Positions 17,639 through 26,801 of a DNA stretch of 64,000 nt are shown in pieces. Origin of the DNA: Bradyrhizobium sp. PSBB068 (GTDB taxonomy: Bacteria > Pseudomonadota > Alphaproteobacteria > Rhizobiales > Xanthobacteraceae); NCBI GenBank assembly GCA_016839165.1, contig CP069300.1, forward strand, positions 3,224,001-3,288,000. Reading direction: 5' to 3'. The translations under genes were made by a program, and so were the position numbers. Positions within the stretch are counted from its first letter, which is position 1; every line of letters starts with the position of its first letter. Below the pieces are notes generated by a model. It worked only from the letters and a program-made list of their open reading frames with translations, was not told where the DNA came from and did not search any database.

Positions 17639-18535
17639 ATGACCTCAGTTCCCGTCGCCGGCCGCGCCCCGCTGTCACCGCTCGGCCTCGCATTCCTGGT
17701 CGTCGCCTCGACCGGCTGGGGCCTCAATTTCCCGATCATGAAATTCCTGCTCACGGAGTGGCCGCCGCTGTCGTCGCGCGGGCTGTGCGGCGTGGTCGGC
17801 GCGGCCGGGCTCGCTCTGGTGGCGGTCGCGCGCGGACAGCGGCTGTGCGTTCCCGACGGCATGTGGTTGCGGCTTGCCCTGGTGTCGACGCTCTCGATCG
17901 GTGGCTGGGTCGCGTCGATGGGTCTCGCTCTGATCTGGCTGCGGGCCAGCGAGGCGGCCGTGCTCGGCATCTCGATCCCGGTGTGGGTCGCGCTGGTGGC
18001 CTGGCCGGTGCTCGGCGAGCGCGTGTCGCTGCCGCGGGCGCTCGCGCTTGGGGTGGCGCTTGCCGGGATCGCCGTGCTGATCGGCGGCGGCGGGATCGAC
18101 GCCAGCCTCGGCAAATTGCCGGGCATTCTGTTCGCGCTCGCAGGCGCGCTTTGCGTCGGGCTCGGCACGGTGCTGACCAAGTCCTTCAAGCTCGCGATGC
18201 CGCCGCTGTCGCTCGCAGCCTGGCAGCTTGCGATCGGCTGCGTGCCGATCGCGATCGCAGGTGTGCTGATCGAGCAGCCGCAGCTTGCTGCGTTGTCGCA
18301 ACTCGGCTGGGCGTCGATGATCTACATGACGCTGATCCAGTTCTGCCTTTGCTATGTCTGCTGGTTCGCCGCGCTCGCGCGCCTGCCGGCGGCGACCGCG
18401 TCCATCGGCACGCTGCTGGTACCGGTTGTCGGCGTGCTGGCGGCAGCGGCCATGCTGCACGAACCGCTCGGCGCGAGCGACATCACGGCGCTGCTGGTGA
18501 CGTTCGCGGCCGTCGCGGTGGCATTGCGGACATGA
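17639..18535 (+). CDS. EamA/DMT-family transporter (second paralog)
   Basis: A 298-aa ten-helix EamA transporter. Its landmarks match those of the first paralog one by one (GWGLNFP, PVLGERV, GLGTVLTK, WFAALARLPA, HEPLGAS), so the two derive from a duplication. The ATG at 17639 follows a C-rich stretch with little Shine-Dalgarno signal. The gene is divergent from the response regulator with about 180 bp between them. Its TGA stop lies against the terminator hairpin at 18538. Confidence 0.87.
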   Translation: MTSVPVAGRAPLSPLGLAFLVVASTGWGLNFPIMKFLLTEWPPLSSRGLCGVVGAAGLALVAVARGQRLCVPDGMWLRLALVSTLSIGGWVASMGLALIWLRASEAAVLGISIPVWVALVAWPVLGERVSLPRALALGVALAGIAVLIGGGGIDASLGKLPGILFALAGALCVGLGTVLTKSFKLAMPPLSLAAWQLAIGCVPIAIAGVLIEQPQLAALSQLGWASMIYMTLIQFCLCYVCWFAALARLPAATASIGTLLVPVVGVLAAAAMLHEPLGASDITALLVTFAAVAVALRT

Positions 18536-18537
18536 AA

Positions 18538-18561
18538 AAGGGCGGCGTTGCCGCCGCCCTT
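18538..18561. terminator. Bidirectional terminator between EamA transporter and BA14K gene
   Basis: A perfect 10-bp stem, AAGGGCGGCG/CGCCGCCCTT, with loop TTGC. An A run before it reads as a U run on the minus strand, making it a good terminator for the minus-strand BA14K gene. It also closes the plus-strand transporter. Confidence 0.75.
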
Positions 18562-18586
18562 CGCTAGCCGGGGATTCGAGCCGCCA

Positions 18587-19129
18587 CTACGGGCAGGGGT
18601 GCCGCAGGCCGTCAAAGCCGAGATAGGTGCCCGAGGCCGGATCGTAGGACCTGTAGCGCTGCGCGCAGTAGCTCGCGTCGCCACCCGGGGCGGCTTCGAC
18701 GGCGACAGGCGCGCTGTCGTCGTAATAGCCGTAGCTGTCGTCATAATAGCCCGGGCCGTAGCCGTAATAGCCGGAGCCGTAATAGGCGCCCGAGGCGAGG
18801 GCGCCGCCGACGACTGCACCCGCCACCGCGCCCGGCCAGAAGCCGCCGCCACGATGGTAGCCACCGTGCCAACCACCGCCGCCGCCGCGCCAGCCACCGC
18901 CGCCACCACCGGCCCATTGGCCGCCGCCGCCACCGCCGCGCCAGCCACCGCCACCTCCGCCGCCGATGTGGCCACCGCCACCGCCGCCGCCACCACCACG
19001 GGCTCCACCGCCACCGCCCATCGCGCCCATCTGCGCGGCGGACTGGGCGAACGAAACGGTCGGCGCCACGGCCAGCGGCAGCGCAAGCGCCAGCGCCGCG
19101 GCAGTGCTCAGAACCTTCATATTGATCAT
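18587..19129 (-). CDS. BA14K-family secreted glycine-rich protein
   Basis: About 180 aa. An N-terminal signal peptide (MINMKVLSTAAALALAL, cleavage near SFAQ) leads into a long Gly-rich region with His, Trp and Arg, a short hydrophobic glycine-zipper-like segment (GAVAGAVVGGALASG), a Tyr/Asp-rich stretch, and a C-terminal BA14K signature (YCAQRYRSYD then GLRHPCP). BA14K proteins of Brucella and rhizobia are exported and have lectin-like or immunoreactive properties. The ATG at 19129 was chosen over 19141 and a TTG at 19153 because GGAG lies six bases upstream. The Gly repeats may vary between strains. Confidence 0.85.
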   Translation of the reverse strand: MINMKVLSTAAALALALPLAVAPTVSFAQSAAQMGAMGGGGGARGGGGGGGGGHIGGGGGGGWRGGGGGGQWAGGGGGGWRGGGGGWHGGYHRGGGFWPGAVAGAVVGGALASGAYYGSGYYGYGPGYYDDSYGYYDDSAPVAVEAAPGGDASYCAQRYRSYDPASGTYLGFDGLRHPCP

Positions 19130-19397
19130 GTTGGACTCCATCAAAACGGACAATGTCTAACCATTTCTGCGGTTGGACGTTCCAGCGCGCGACATTGATT
19201 ATCCGTCATCTTTGTTTGACCGGAGGCGCATGTACGGCAGGTGAACAAAACTCTCCGTGACCGCGTCATTTGGTCGCCAAACCGGCCCATCATTGGGGGC
19301 GATTCCGGGAGTGCCGGGCTACCTTGGCGGTGGCTGGACATTTGCGGATTCAGGTGGCATCAGAGCCGGACTGCCTCGAACCGATGACCGGCCGCGC

Positions 19398-19808
19398 ATG
19401 AAACAATTCCTGCTGAAATTCTTCACCTGGTGGAATGGCCAGACCTTTGGCACGCAATTGTGGACCTCGCGATACGGCGAGCTGGTCGGCGAGGACGAGC
19501 AGGGCAACCGATACTACCGCACCAAGGGCGGCGAGATCGACCCGACGCTGCATTTCGAGCGCCGCTGGGTGGTCTATAACGGCTATGCCGAGGCGTCCCG
19601 GATCCCGGCTGGCTGGCACGGCTGGCTGCACCACACGGTCGACGTGCCCCCGACCGACGAGAAGTACGTCGCCCGGGAGTGGGAAAAGCCGCATCTGCCG
19701 AACCTGACCGGCACTGCCCAGGCTTACCGTCCGTCCGGCTCGACGCTGGCAAGCGGCCGCCGCCCGAAGGCAACTGGCGACTACCACGCCTGGACCCCGG
19801 GAAGCTGA
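19398..19808 (+). CDS. NDUFA12-like NADH:ubiquinone oxidoreductase accessory protein
   Basis: A 136-aa protein matching the NDUFA12/B17.2 family, a small accessory subunit of respiratory complex I shared by mitochondria and alphaproteobacteria. Visible marks are FGTQLWTSRYGELVG, GNRYYR, ERRWVVYNG and IPAGWHGWLHH. The ATG at 19398 fits the family N-terminus; the frame runs further upstream, but without family resemblance. It is transcribed alone, far from any nuo genes, as is usual in rhizobia. Confidence 0.93.
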   Translation: MKQFLLKFFTWWNGQTFGTQLWTSRYGELVGEDEQGNRYYRTKGGEIDPTLHFERRWVVYNGYAEASRIPAGWHGWLHHTVDVPPTDEKYVAREWEKPHLPNLTGTAQAYRPSGSTLASGRRPKATGDYHAWTPGS

Positions 19809-19974
19809 CCTTCACGCATTGCTGACCCCGTGCACGTGCGCAATTGCGCGCGTGCAGCGCACGCGTGGACGTTGCAGCGCAGGTGCGCGGCTGTGGACAA
19901 CGGTGACAGCGGGGACAGATCGGCCGTCGCCGATGCCGTCCACTTGCGCCGTGCGCAGCTTCGCGGCTCAATGA
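19809..19974. other. Intergenic stretch after NDUFA12 gene
   Basis: No gene is seen. It contains GC-rich short dyads (CGTGCAGCGCACG near 19854) and, at its end, a possible promoter (TTGCGC 19944-19949, 17-nt spacer, CTCAAT 19967-19972) for the candidate small RNA that follows. Confidence 0.35.
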
Positions 19975-20169
19975 AGCCATCTTACGGAGATGGGAAACCA
20001 TCGCGTCGGATCGGGCTCCAGATCGCGACTGTCCCGATGAGCAGCGGCCTCCGAGTTGGACGCGGCCGGGAGATAGGCCCCCGGTACAGATGTCCTGAAA
20101 TCGCCCGCAAATGTGAGGCTGCCGTGAGACAGGAAGGGCCGCTCGGGAAACCGGGCGGCCTTTTTCTTT
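19975..20169 (+). ncRNA. Candidate small RNA ending in a strong terminator
   Basis: An intrinsic terminator on the plus strand (20137-20169) has no protein gene ending within 300 nt upstream. The terminator stem GGCCGCTCGG/CCGGGCGGCC carries a GAAA tetraloop and is followed by TTTTTCTTT. About 160 nt upstream is a 5' hairpin, CCATCT-TACGG-AGATGG (19977-19993), and before that a weak promoter. The segment has no convincing ORF. It could be an independent sRNA of about 190 nt or the 3' part of the NDUFA12 transcript. I could not match it to a named rhizobial sRNA family. Confidence 0.4.
20137..20169 (+). terminator. Rho-independent terminator
   Basis: A 10-bp stem with one G-U pair and a GAAA loop, followed by TTTTTCTTTG on the plus strand. 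It is convergent with the isonitrile hydratase-like gene, whose stop lies 12 nt beyond. Confidence 0.8.
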
Positions 20170-20181
20170 GTGGCGATCAGG

Positions 20182-20868
20182 TCACGACAGCCGCGCCGCC
20201 GCGCGGCCCATCAATTCGCCGCGGCGCGCATGTGCCGGTCCCATCCGCTCCTTCATCAGGGCGAGGATCTCGGCCGGTGCGGTGTCGGGCGAGCCGGCAT
20301 TGAACGGCGGCGCCGGATTGTATTCGAGCCGGAGCTGGATCGCTTCCGCGGTCTTGCGATCGACGAGTTCGGACACCAGCGTCAGCGCGAAATCGATGCC
20401 GGCGGTGACGCCGCCGCCGGTGAAGCGGTTGCGGTCGACGCAGACCCGCGTCCTGGTCGGAATGGCGCCGAAGCCTGCAAGAAAATCGATCGCACTCCAA
20501 TGCGTGGTGGCGCGGTAACCCTTGAGCAGGCCGGCGGCGCCGAGCACCAGCGATCCCGTGCAGACGGACGTGACGTATTTCGCACCCGCGGCCTGCTGGC
20601 GCAGGAAGCCGAGCATCTCGTCGTCGCCGACCATGTCGTCGGTGCCGGCCCCGCCGGGCACGCAGATCACGTCGAGCTGCGGACAATCGGCAAAGGTCGT
20701 GGTCGGCGTCAGGACCATCACGGAATCGGTCGGAACCGGTTCGATCCGTTTCCAGATCAGATGCACCTTCGCGCCGGGGACCGAGGAGAACACCTGCAGC
20801 GGACCGGTCAGGTCGAGCTGGGTCACCTTGGGGAAGACGAGCAATCCAATCTGCAGGGGGGCGGACAT
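20182..20868 (-). CDS. inhA: DJ-1/PfpI-family protein, isonitrile hydratase-like
   Basis: About 228 aa with the DJ-1/PfpI fold. The nucleophile elbow is SVCTGSLVLGAAG, and the following GYRATTHW and GGGVTAGIDF match isonitrile hydratase InhA, which adds water to isonitriles to give N-formamides. Other activities occur in this family, so the substrate is a homology-level guess. The ATG at 20868 (MSAPLQIG) has GGAG 8 nt upstream; the longer frame starting at 20946 is unlikely. It is divergent from the GlxA/AraC regulator, with about 145 bp between starts. That regulator probably controls it. Confidence 0.78.
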   Translation of the reverse strand: MSAPLQIGLLVFPKVTQLDLTGPLQVFSSVPGAKVHLIWKRIEPVPTDSVMVLTPTTTFADCPQLDVICVPGGAGTDDMVGDDEMLGFLRQQAAGAKYVTSVCTGSLVLGAAGLLKGYRATTHWSAIDFLAGFGAIPTRTRVCVDRNRFTGGGVTAGIDFALTLVSELVDRKTAEAIQLRLEYNPAPPFNAGSPDTAPAEILALMKERMGPAHARRGELMGRAAARLS

Positions 20869-21013
20869 CGGAGGTCTCCAAAATTGCGCTTGACGGAACC
20901 AGAATGTCATGATGGCCTCGCGTCCAAAATGGCGTAATTCCCTCAATTTCGGACATGCGCTACCACACGCTCAAGATCATTTGAAACGTGGCCCCGGCTC
21001 CGAGGATTTGGCG

Positions 21014-21952
21014 ATGATCGGCATCCTGATCTTTCCCGACTTCCAGCTGCTCGACGCGGCCGGCCCGATCGCGGCGTTCGAGATCGCGGCGCGCTTCGCC
21101 AACAATCCTCCCGCCATCAAGACGATTGCCGTGAAGGCCGGGCCCGTGCGCTCGTCGTCGGGTGTCGAGATGCTGGCACGCGGCCTCAAGCCGTCGGCAG
21201 CGATCACGACGTTGATCATCGCGGGCGGCAACGGCGTGCGTACGCCGGCGAGCTGTCCGACCACGCTGTCGTTCGTGCGGCGGATGGCGAGCCGCGGCGT
21301 CCGCGTCGCCAGCGTCTGCTCAGGCGCCTATGTGCTGGCCGAGGCGGGCCTGCTCGACGGCCGCCGCGCCACCACGCATTGGCAGCGCACGCCGCATTTC
21401 GTGAAGACCTATCCGAAGATTAAGCTCGAGCCGGACCAGATCTTCGTCCGCGACGGCAATATCTGGAGCTCGGCCGGTATCACCGCCGGCATCGATCTCG
21501 CGCTCGCCATGATCACCGAGGACTATGGCGACGAGGTCGCGCAGAACACCGCGCGTCAGCTCGTGCTGTATCACCGGCGCAGCGGCGGCCAGTCGCAATT
21601 CTCCTCGCTCTTGGAATTGAAGACGCCGAACGGAAGGTTCGGGCCGCTGCTGGCCTGGGCGCGGGAAAATCTCGACGCGCCGCTGACCGTCGAGGACCTC
21701 GCCGACAAGGCCGGGATGAGCTCGCGGCATTTCACCCGCGCCTTCATCGCCGAGACCGGCACCACGCCGTCGAAGGCGGTGGAGCGGCTCAGAATAGAAG
21801 TCGCGCGGCAGCGCGTGCAGTCGTCGGGCGAGGCTATCGAGCGCGTCGCCGAGATCACCGGCTTCCGCGATCCCGAGCGGATGCGCCGCGCCTTCATCCG
21901 CGCCTTCGGCCAGCCGCCGCAATCGCTGCGCCGTGCGTCACGCGCGGGCTGA
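21014..21952 (+). CDS. GlxA-family AraC-type transcriptional regulator
   Basis: About 312 aa. The N-terminal half is a DJ-1/PfpI-like sensor domain (MIGILIFPDFQLLDAAGP, SVCSGAYVLAEAGLL), and the C-terminal third is an AraC double helix-turn-helix (VEDLADKAGMSSRHFTRAF and a second HTH with GFRDPERMRRAF). The ATG at 21014 is preceded by GAGG; the upstream start at 20909 gives a tail that does not fit. It is divergent from the isonitrile hydratase-like gene, which shares the same fold as its sensor domain, so it likely senses a related ligand and controls both genes. Confidence 0.88.
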   Translation: MIGILIFPDFQLLDAAGPIAAFEIAARFANNPPAIKTIAVKAGPVRSSSGVEMLARGLKPSAAITTLIIAGGNGVRTPASCPTTLSFVRRMASRGVRVASVCSGAYVLAEAGLLDGRRATTHWQRTPHFVKTYPKIKLEPDQIFVRDGNIWSSAGITAGIDLALAMITEDYGDEVAQNTARQLVLYHRRSGGQSQFSSLLELKTPNGRFGPLLAWARENLDAPLTVEDLADKAGMSSRHFTRAFIAETGTTPSKAVERLRIEVARQRVQSSGEAIERVAEITGFRDPERMRRAFIRAFGQPPQSLRRASRAG

Positions 21953-21976
21953 ACGACGCAATGCCTGCGATACGCG

Positions 21977-23398
21977 TCAGCCGGCGGGCGAGCGGTCGCG
22001 ATGCGGTGTCCGCGGCGTACGTGCCGCTCGGTCTCCGCGACCCGCGCGCAACATGTTGCGGCGGCGCCGAACATAGATCGCGCCCCAGCTGAGTCCGAGC
22101 ATCGCGGAGACGAGCGAACCAAGCAGCACTCCCAATTTTGCTGCGTTCAACAGCGTCTCGTCCGCGAACGCCAGCATCGCGATAAAGATGGACATGGTGA
22201 AGCCGATGCCGGCCAGCAGGCCGACCAGGCAGACGCCGCCCCAGGAAACGCTGGGGGCCAGCCGACACCAGCCGAGCCGGACCGCAAGCCAGGTCGTACC
22301 AATCACGCCGACGGGCTTTCCCACGACGAGTGCAAAGCCGACACCCAGCATGACGGATTGAGCGCCGGCCGAGAGATCAATTCCAGTCAGGCTGACACCG
22401 GCGTTGGCCAATGCGAACAGCGGCATGATGCCGTAGGAGACCCAGGGATGCAGTGCAGTCTGCACGCGCACCACGGGCGGCAGCATCTCGCGTTCCGCGA
22501 GGCGAAGCTGTCGCCGCGGTGACGCCAGGTGGTGCGTATCCTTGCTTCGCAGCGCGTCGCTGCCTTGCAGCTCCTTGGCGATGCGCGCCAGCATCTGCAA
22601 CGGATGTTCCCGGAGCGGCATCGAGCGCACCGGGGTCATCAGGCCGAGCGCGATGCCGGCGAGGGTCGGATGTGCTCCGCTCATCAACAGCCCAGCCCAG
22701 ACGATCGCGCCGGGCACGACATAGCCGAGCGCCGAGCCGATCCCGATCCGCTGCATCGCCAGCACCATCAGGATGCCGAAGCCGGCGACAAGCAGCCCGG
22801 CCAATCCGAGGCCGCCGGAATAGAAGAAGGCGATGATCAGCACCGCGATGACGTCGTCCACGATCGCCAGCGCCAGCAGGAACACGCGCAGATTGACCGG
22901 GATCGACCGTCCGAGCAGCACCAGCACGCCGACGGCAAACGCGATGTCAGTCGCCGTAGGGACGGCCCAGCCCTGGCCGCGCACCGCATCGGTATTCAAG
23001 CTCAGATAGATCAAGGCGGGTGCGATGACGCCGCCGGCCGCGGCAATCACGGGCAAAGCTGCTTGGTCGAACCTGCTCAGCGCCCCTTCATGGGCTTCTC
23101 GCCGGATCTCCATGCCGACGACGAGAAAGAAGACCGTCATCAGGGCGTCGTTGATCCAGAAGTGCAGCGGCCTGGAGAAGACAAACGGGCCGACCTGGAT
23201 CGAGACCGGTTGATGCCAAAGGGCGTGGTAGCTGTCGGCAAGGGGGGAATTGGCCCAGACCAACGCCGCCACGGCAGCCATCAACAGCACGCAGCCGCTG
23301 ACGGCCTCGACGTGCAGGAAGCGCTGGAGTGTGGCGAAAGCTCGCTCGGCAAGCAGTTGGGGCGAGGGCAGGTCTTCGGTGGGCGATCGTTCATTCAT
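21977..23398 (-). CDS. nhaA: Na+/H+ antiporter NhaA
   Basis: A 473-aa inner-membrane antiporter that exports Na+ in exchange for protons. NhaA landmarks are present: [12 protein letters not shown], the unwound-helix site [11 protein letters not shown], and the ion-binding pair in [11 protein letters not shown] (Asp163/Asp164 in E. coli). [10 protein letters not shown] and [10 protein letters not shown] occur in the C-terminal half. The C-terminal tail of about 25 residues is basic and disordered. It is slightly longer than E. coli NhaA (388 aa) because of an insert around LRSKDTHH and the tail. The gene is transcribed alone and converges with the AraC-type regulator. Confidence 0.93.
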   Translation of the reverse strand: MNERSPTEDLPSPQLLAERAFATLQRFLHVEAVSGCVLLMAAVAALVWANSPLADSYHALWHQPVSIQVGPFVFSRPLHFWINDALMTVFFLVVGMEIRREAHEGALSRFDQAALPVIAAAGGVIAPALIYLSLNTDAVRGQGWAVPTATDIAFAVGVLVLLGRSIPVNLRVFLLALAIVDDVIAVLIIAFFYSGGLGLAGLLVAGFGILMVLAMQRIGIGSALGYVVPGAIVWAGLLMSGAHPTLAGIALGLMTPVRSMPLREHPLQMLARIAKELQGSDALRSKDTHHLASPRRQLRLAEREMLPPVVRVQTALHPWVSYGIMPLFALANAGVSLTGIDLSAGAQSVMLGVGFALVVGKPVGVIGTTWLAVRLGWCRLAPSVSWGGVCLVGLLAGIGFTMSIFIAMLAFADETLLNAAKLGVLLGSLVSAMLGLSWGAIYVRRRRNMLRAGRGDRAARTPRTPHRDRSPAG

Positions 23399-23673
23399 CG
23401 GGCATACGCTTCCCGCGTGGTGGCCCGACCATCGCTCAACCTGTCACTGCTCCATGCAGACAACACCCGTGCGCGGTTTCGCACGGCAACAGGAGCAAGG
23501 CAACCCTGTTCGGGCCCGACAACGGCCTGGTGGCGAGCCGCGTCCAGGCGTCAAAATAGCGCAGGTCCGGCGGTCTTCAATCGGAACCCACTGGCGCTTC
23601 GCCCGGCTCACCTTGAACCGAAACGCGCCATTCTTGTTGAGCTCCGGTTGGCGATTTCGATCGAGAAGGAACG

Positions 23674-24615
23674 TCAGCCCAGCGACTTCAGCCACGCGCT
23701 GATCTCGGTCACCGCGACATTGGCCTGATTGAGCAGCTTGCCCATGGTGAAGAAGCCGTGGAACTGGCCGGAGAAATGCCGGTAGGTCACCGGCACGCCG
23801 GCGTCCTTGAGGAATTTCGCATACTCGTCGCCTTCGTCGCGCAACGGATCGGCGCCGGCGGTCAGCACATAGGCCGGGGGCAGGCCGGCAAAGTCTTTCG
23901 CGCGCGCGGGCGAGGCGCGCCAGTCGCTGCTGTCGGCATCGCCGAGATAATGGTTGCCGAACCAGCCGATCACCGAATGCGTCAGCAGGATGCTGGTCTC
24001 GGGCTCGCGGTGCGAGGGATGCTGCCGCGAGAAATCGGTCGCGGGATAGACCAAGAGCTGGGCCGCGAGCTTCGGTCCGCCGTCGCGGGCGGTCAGCGCA
24101 ACCACCGCCGCAAGATTGCCGCCGGCGCTGTCGCCGCCGACGGTCAGGCGCGCGGCGTCGATGCCGAGATCTCCGGCGTTGGCGGCGACCCATCTCGTTG
24201 CGGTGACGGCGTCGTCCACCGCGGCAGGGAAGCGGTGTTCGGGCGCGAGGCGATAGTCGACCGAGATCACGATCAGCTCGCCTTCATGGGCGAGCTTCTG
24301 GCAGACCACCTCATGGGTATCAAGATCGCCGATCACCCAGCCGCCGCCGTGGAAGAACACCAGGCAGGGCGCGAGCCCGTTGATCTTGCGCAGCGTCTTC
24401 GGGGTGTAGATGCGGGCCGGGATCGTGCCGTGCGGCGCCGGGATCGCCAGCGCCTTGGTCGATTCAAGCGCGGGCGGCTCGGGATTGGAGACGATTCGGG
24501 CGGCGCGATAATATTCGCGTGCTTCCGGCGCGGTCAGTGTCTCGTAGGCGGGACGGCCTGCCTCCTGGAACGCCTTGTAGACGGCGGCGGCATCGGGATC
24601 GAGAATGACGGGCAT
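23674..24615 (-). CDS. Alpha/beta hydrolase, hormone-sensitive-lipase (GDXG) family esterase
   Basis: About 313 aa. HSL-family marks are HGGGWVIGD (oxyanion hole), GGDSAGGNLA (nucleophile Ser), the acid in GADPLRDEGDEY and the His in GQFHGFF. It should be a cytoplasmic carboxylesterase for short-chain or acylated substrates. The ATG at 24615 (MPVILDP) fits; the longer frame from 24756 is a shadow of the SDR gene. It lies 37 nt after the SDR gene stop on the same strand, so the two are likely one operon, perhaps a degradation pathway for an ester or ketone. Confidence 0.9.
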   Translation of the reverse strand: MPVILDPDAAAVYKAFQEAGRPAYETLTAPEAREYYRAARIVSNPEPPALESTKALAIPAPHGTIPARIYTPKTLRKINGLAPCLVFFHGGGWVIGDLDTHEVVCQKLAHEGELIVISVDYRLAPEHRFPAAVDDAVTATRWVAANAGDLGIDAARLTVGGDSAGGNLAAVVALTARDGGPKLAAQLLVYPATDFSRQHPSHREPETSILLTHSVIGWFGNHYLGDADSSDWRASPARAKDFAGLPPAYVLTAGADPLRDEGDEYAKFLKDAGVPVTYRHFSGQFHGFFTMGKLLNQANVAVTEISAWLKSLG

Positions 24616-24652
24616 GGACGACAAAACCTTGTTCTGATGTTGAACTGAAATG

Positions 24653-25432
24653 TCAGGCGGCGGTGCGGCCGCCGTCGACGGTGTAGGCGGAGCCGGAGAC
24701 GTAGCTCGCCTCGTCGGAGGCAAGGAACGCGACGATGGAGGCGACCTCGCTGGCAAGCCCGAGCCGGCGCGCCGGGATGCGGTCGACGATCTTCTCGACC
24801 GGCGGCGGCGCGTTGCCGCCGGAGCGGCCCTGCAGGATGGTGCTCAGCATGCGGCTCTCGATCATGCCGGGGCAGACGCAATTGACGCGCACGCCGGTGC
24901 CGGTGCATTCCCACGCCGCGCTCTTGGTCAGCCCGATCACCGCATGCTTGCTCGCGCTGTAGACCGCGATCATCGGCGATCCCATAAGACCCGCGATCGA
25001 GGCGGTGTTGATGATGCTGCCCTTGTTCTGCTTCAGCATGACGGGCAGCACGTGCTTCATGCCGAGGAAGACGCCGACGACATTGACATCGAGCACGCGG
25101 CGGAAGCTCTCCAGCGAATACTCAGGGATCGGCCTGACGTCGCCCTCGATGCCGGCGTTGTTATAGAACGCGTCGACGGTGCCGAAGCGGTCCACGGCGG
25201 CGCGGACATAGTCCTTGACCTCGTCCTCATCGGTGACGTCGGCTTCGATCGCGTAGGCCTCGGCCGAGGCGGGGAGATTCTTGATGGCGGCCGCGAGATC
25301 GGCGCCTTTGCGGTCGACTGCGACAATCCGTGCGCCGCGTTCGGCGAGCAGGTGGAGCGTGGCGGTTCCGATGACGCCGGCAGCCCCGGTGACGACGGCG
25401 ACCCGGCCGTCGAGCCTGATGCGATCGGGCAT
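24653..25432 (-). CDS. SDR-family NAD(P)-dependent oxidoreductase
   Basis: A 259-aa classical short-chain dehydrogenase/reductase. It has the cofactor motif TGAAGVIGTA (Gly pattern slightly relaxed from TGxxxGxG), an acidic VDRKG suggesting NAD(H), NNAG, the catalytic Ser in NTASIAG and YSASK (Tyr and Lys). GGRTAA closes the Rossmann fold. The substrate is unknown. It is the first gene of a two-gene unit with the esterase. Confidence 0.9.
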   Translation of the reverse strand: MPDRIRLDGRVAVVTGAAGVIGTATLHLLAERGARIVAVDRKGADLAAAIKNLPASAEAYAIEADVTDEDEVKDYVRAAVDRFGTVDAFYNNAGIEGDVRPIPEYSLESFRRVLDVNVVGVFLGMKHVLPVMLKQNKGSIINTASIAGLMGSPMIAVYSASKHAVIGLTKSAAWECTGTGVRVNCVCPGMIESRMLSTILQGRSGGNAPPPVEKIVDRIPARRLGLASEVASIVAFLASDEASYVSGSAYTVDGGRTAA

Positions 25433-25676
25433 GTTGGGTTTCCTCTGGCTGGTCCGGTTCGATCCGGATTTTCCTGGTTTTCACGCGGGGTCGCGCGGCT
25501 TCAGCGTGAGGACTATCACACGTGTTCCCGGGAGAGACCAGAGGGCTGGGGAAGGGCACCGGAGGGGTCCTGGCGCCCTTTCCCCGCCGTATTCGGCGTG
25601 TTAACCGGTGCCCTGCGAGCGGCCGATATCAAGGTAGACTGTCGCGAGCCCGATTCGCCCTCTAAAGCCGCGCGAG

Positions 25677-26690
25677 ATGCTTCGAACCGTTGCCCTGACT
25701 GGCTTTGCGGCCTTGGTTGCCGCCTCAACCATCTCGCTTGCGCCGCCCGCGCGTGCGCAGATTGGAACGATTTTCTCCGATCCCGCACCGCGTCCGCCCG
25801 GCTCGATCCCGCGTGGCCAGGTGGCGCCGCCCAGCGACGACGACGAGGAAGTGCCGGAATTGCCGCGCGGCCGCCTGCTGCCGACACAGCCGCGGGCGTT
25901 GCCGCCGGGGCAGGCGGTGCCGCCGCCCGGCAGCGTGCAGTCGCAGCCCTTGGCGCCGCCGCCCGGTTCCACGGTGGCTCCGCCCGGCGTCGCCGTGCAG
26001 CCGCCGCAGCCCGGCGGCCCTGCCGTCGCCAACACGCCGCCCGGTGCCAACCCGCTGCCGCCGGGGCAGCGTCCCAAGGGCGCGCCGCAAGCTGCGCCTC
26101 AGGGCGCGCCACAGGGCACCGCGCCGCAGACGCCGGCCGCGTTGCAGCCGGGTGACGAGGTGGTGCAGGAGCCGCCTTCGACCAAGATCACCAACAAGAA
26201 GGCGAGTTTCTCCGGCCTCGACAAGATCACCGGACGCATCATCAATTTCGACGAGGATATCGGCGAGACCGTGCAGTTCGGCGCGCTGCGGGTGAAGACC
26301 GATGCCTGCTACACCCGTCCATCGACCGAAGCCGCCAACACCGACGCCTTTGTCGAGGTCGACGAGATCACCTTGCAGGGCGAGGTGAAGCGTATCTTCT
26401 CCGGCTGGATGTTCGCGGCGAGCCCCGGCCTGCATGGCGTCGAGCATCCGATCTACGACATCTGGCTGACCGACTGCAAAGGGCCGGACCAGACCATCGT
26501 GACCGCCGCGCCGGATCCGCCGAAGGCGCCGACCCCGCCGCCACCGCCGGCCCAGAAGCGCGCGCCGCCGAAGCAGGCCGCGCCGCGTCCGCCGCCGCAG
26601 CCGCTGCCGCAATATCAGCAGCAGCCGCCACCTCCGCCGCCCCAGCAGCAGCGGCCGGGCGGGCTGTTCGGCGGCTTGTTCGGAAACTAA
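25677..26690 (+). CDS. DUF2155 domain-containing exported protein
   Basis: A 337-aa protein with a signal peptide (MLRTVALTGFAALVAAS, cleavage after ARAQ). It has a long Pro-rich low-complexity region (about 40-160), a DUF2155 core from about ITNKKASFSGLDKITGR to YDIWLTDCKG, and a second Pro/Gln-rich tail ending GGLFGGLFGN. DUF2155 proteins are conserved in alphaproteobacteria and exported; their function is unknown. The core contains two Cys (ACYTRP and TDCKG) that could form a disulfide. The gene is alone and divergent from the SDR gene. Confidence 0.88.
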   Translation: MLRTVALTGFAALVAASTISLAPPARAQIGTIFSDPAPRPPGSIPRGQVAPPSDDDEEVPELPRGRLLPTQPRALPPGQAVPPPGSVQSQPLAPPPGSTVAPPGVAVQPPQPGGPAVANTPPGANPLPPGQRPKGAPQAAPQGAPQGTAPQTPAALQPGDEVVQEPPSTKITNKKASFSGLDKITGRIINFDEDIGETVQFGALRVKTDACYTRPSTEAANTDAFVEVDEITLQGEVKRIFSGWMFAASPGLHGVEHPIYDIWLTDCKGPDQTIVTAAPDPPKAPTPPPPPAQKRAPPKQAAPRPPPQPLPQYQQQPPPPPPQQQRPGGLFGGLFGN

Positions 26691-26699
26691 CTGGCATCA

Positions 26700-26788
26700 C
26701 GTAGCCCGGATGGAGCGTCAGCGAAATCCGGGTTCTTTCTGAGCGGATCGTGCGGTCCCGGATTGCGCTTCGCTGCATCCGCGCTACG
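26700..26788. repeat. Palindromic intergenic repeat (CGTAGCCCGGATG ... GCTACG type)
   Basis: The ends CGTAGCCCGGATGGAGCG and GCTTCGCTGCATCCGCGCTACG are imperfect reverse complements, with inner AAATCCGGG and CCCGGATT arms. This is a frequent rhizobial repeat. It sits between the convergent DUF2155 and aat genes. Confidence 0.7.
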
Positions 26789-26801
26789 TCATCGTCTGAA
26801 T

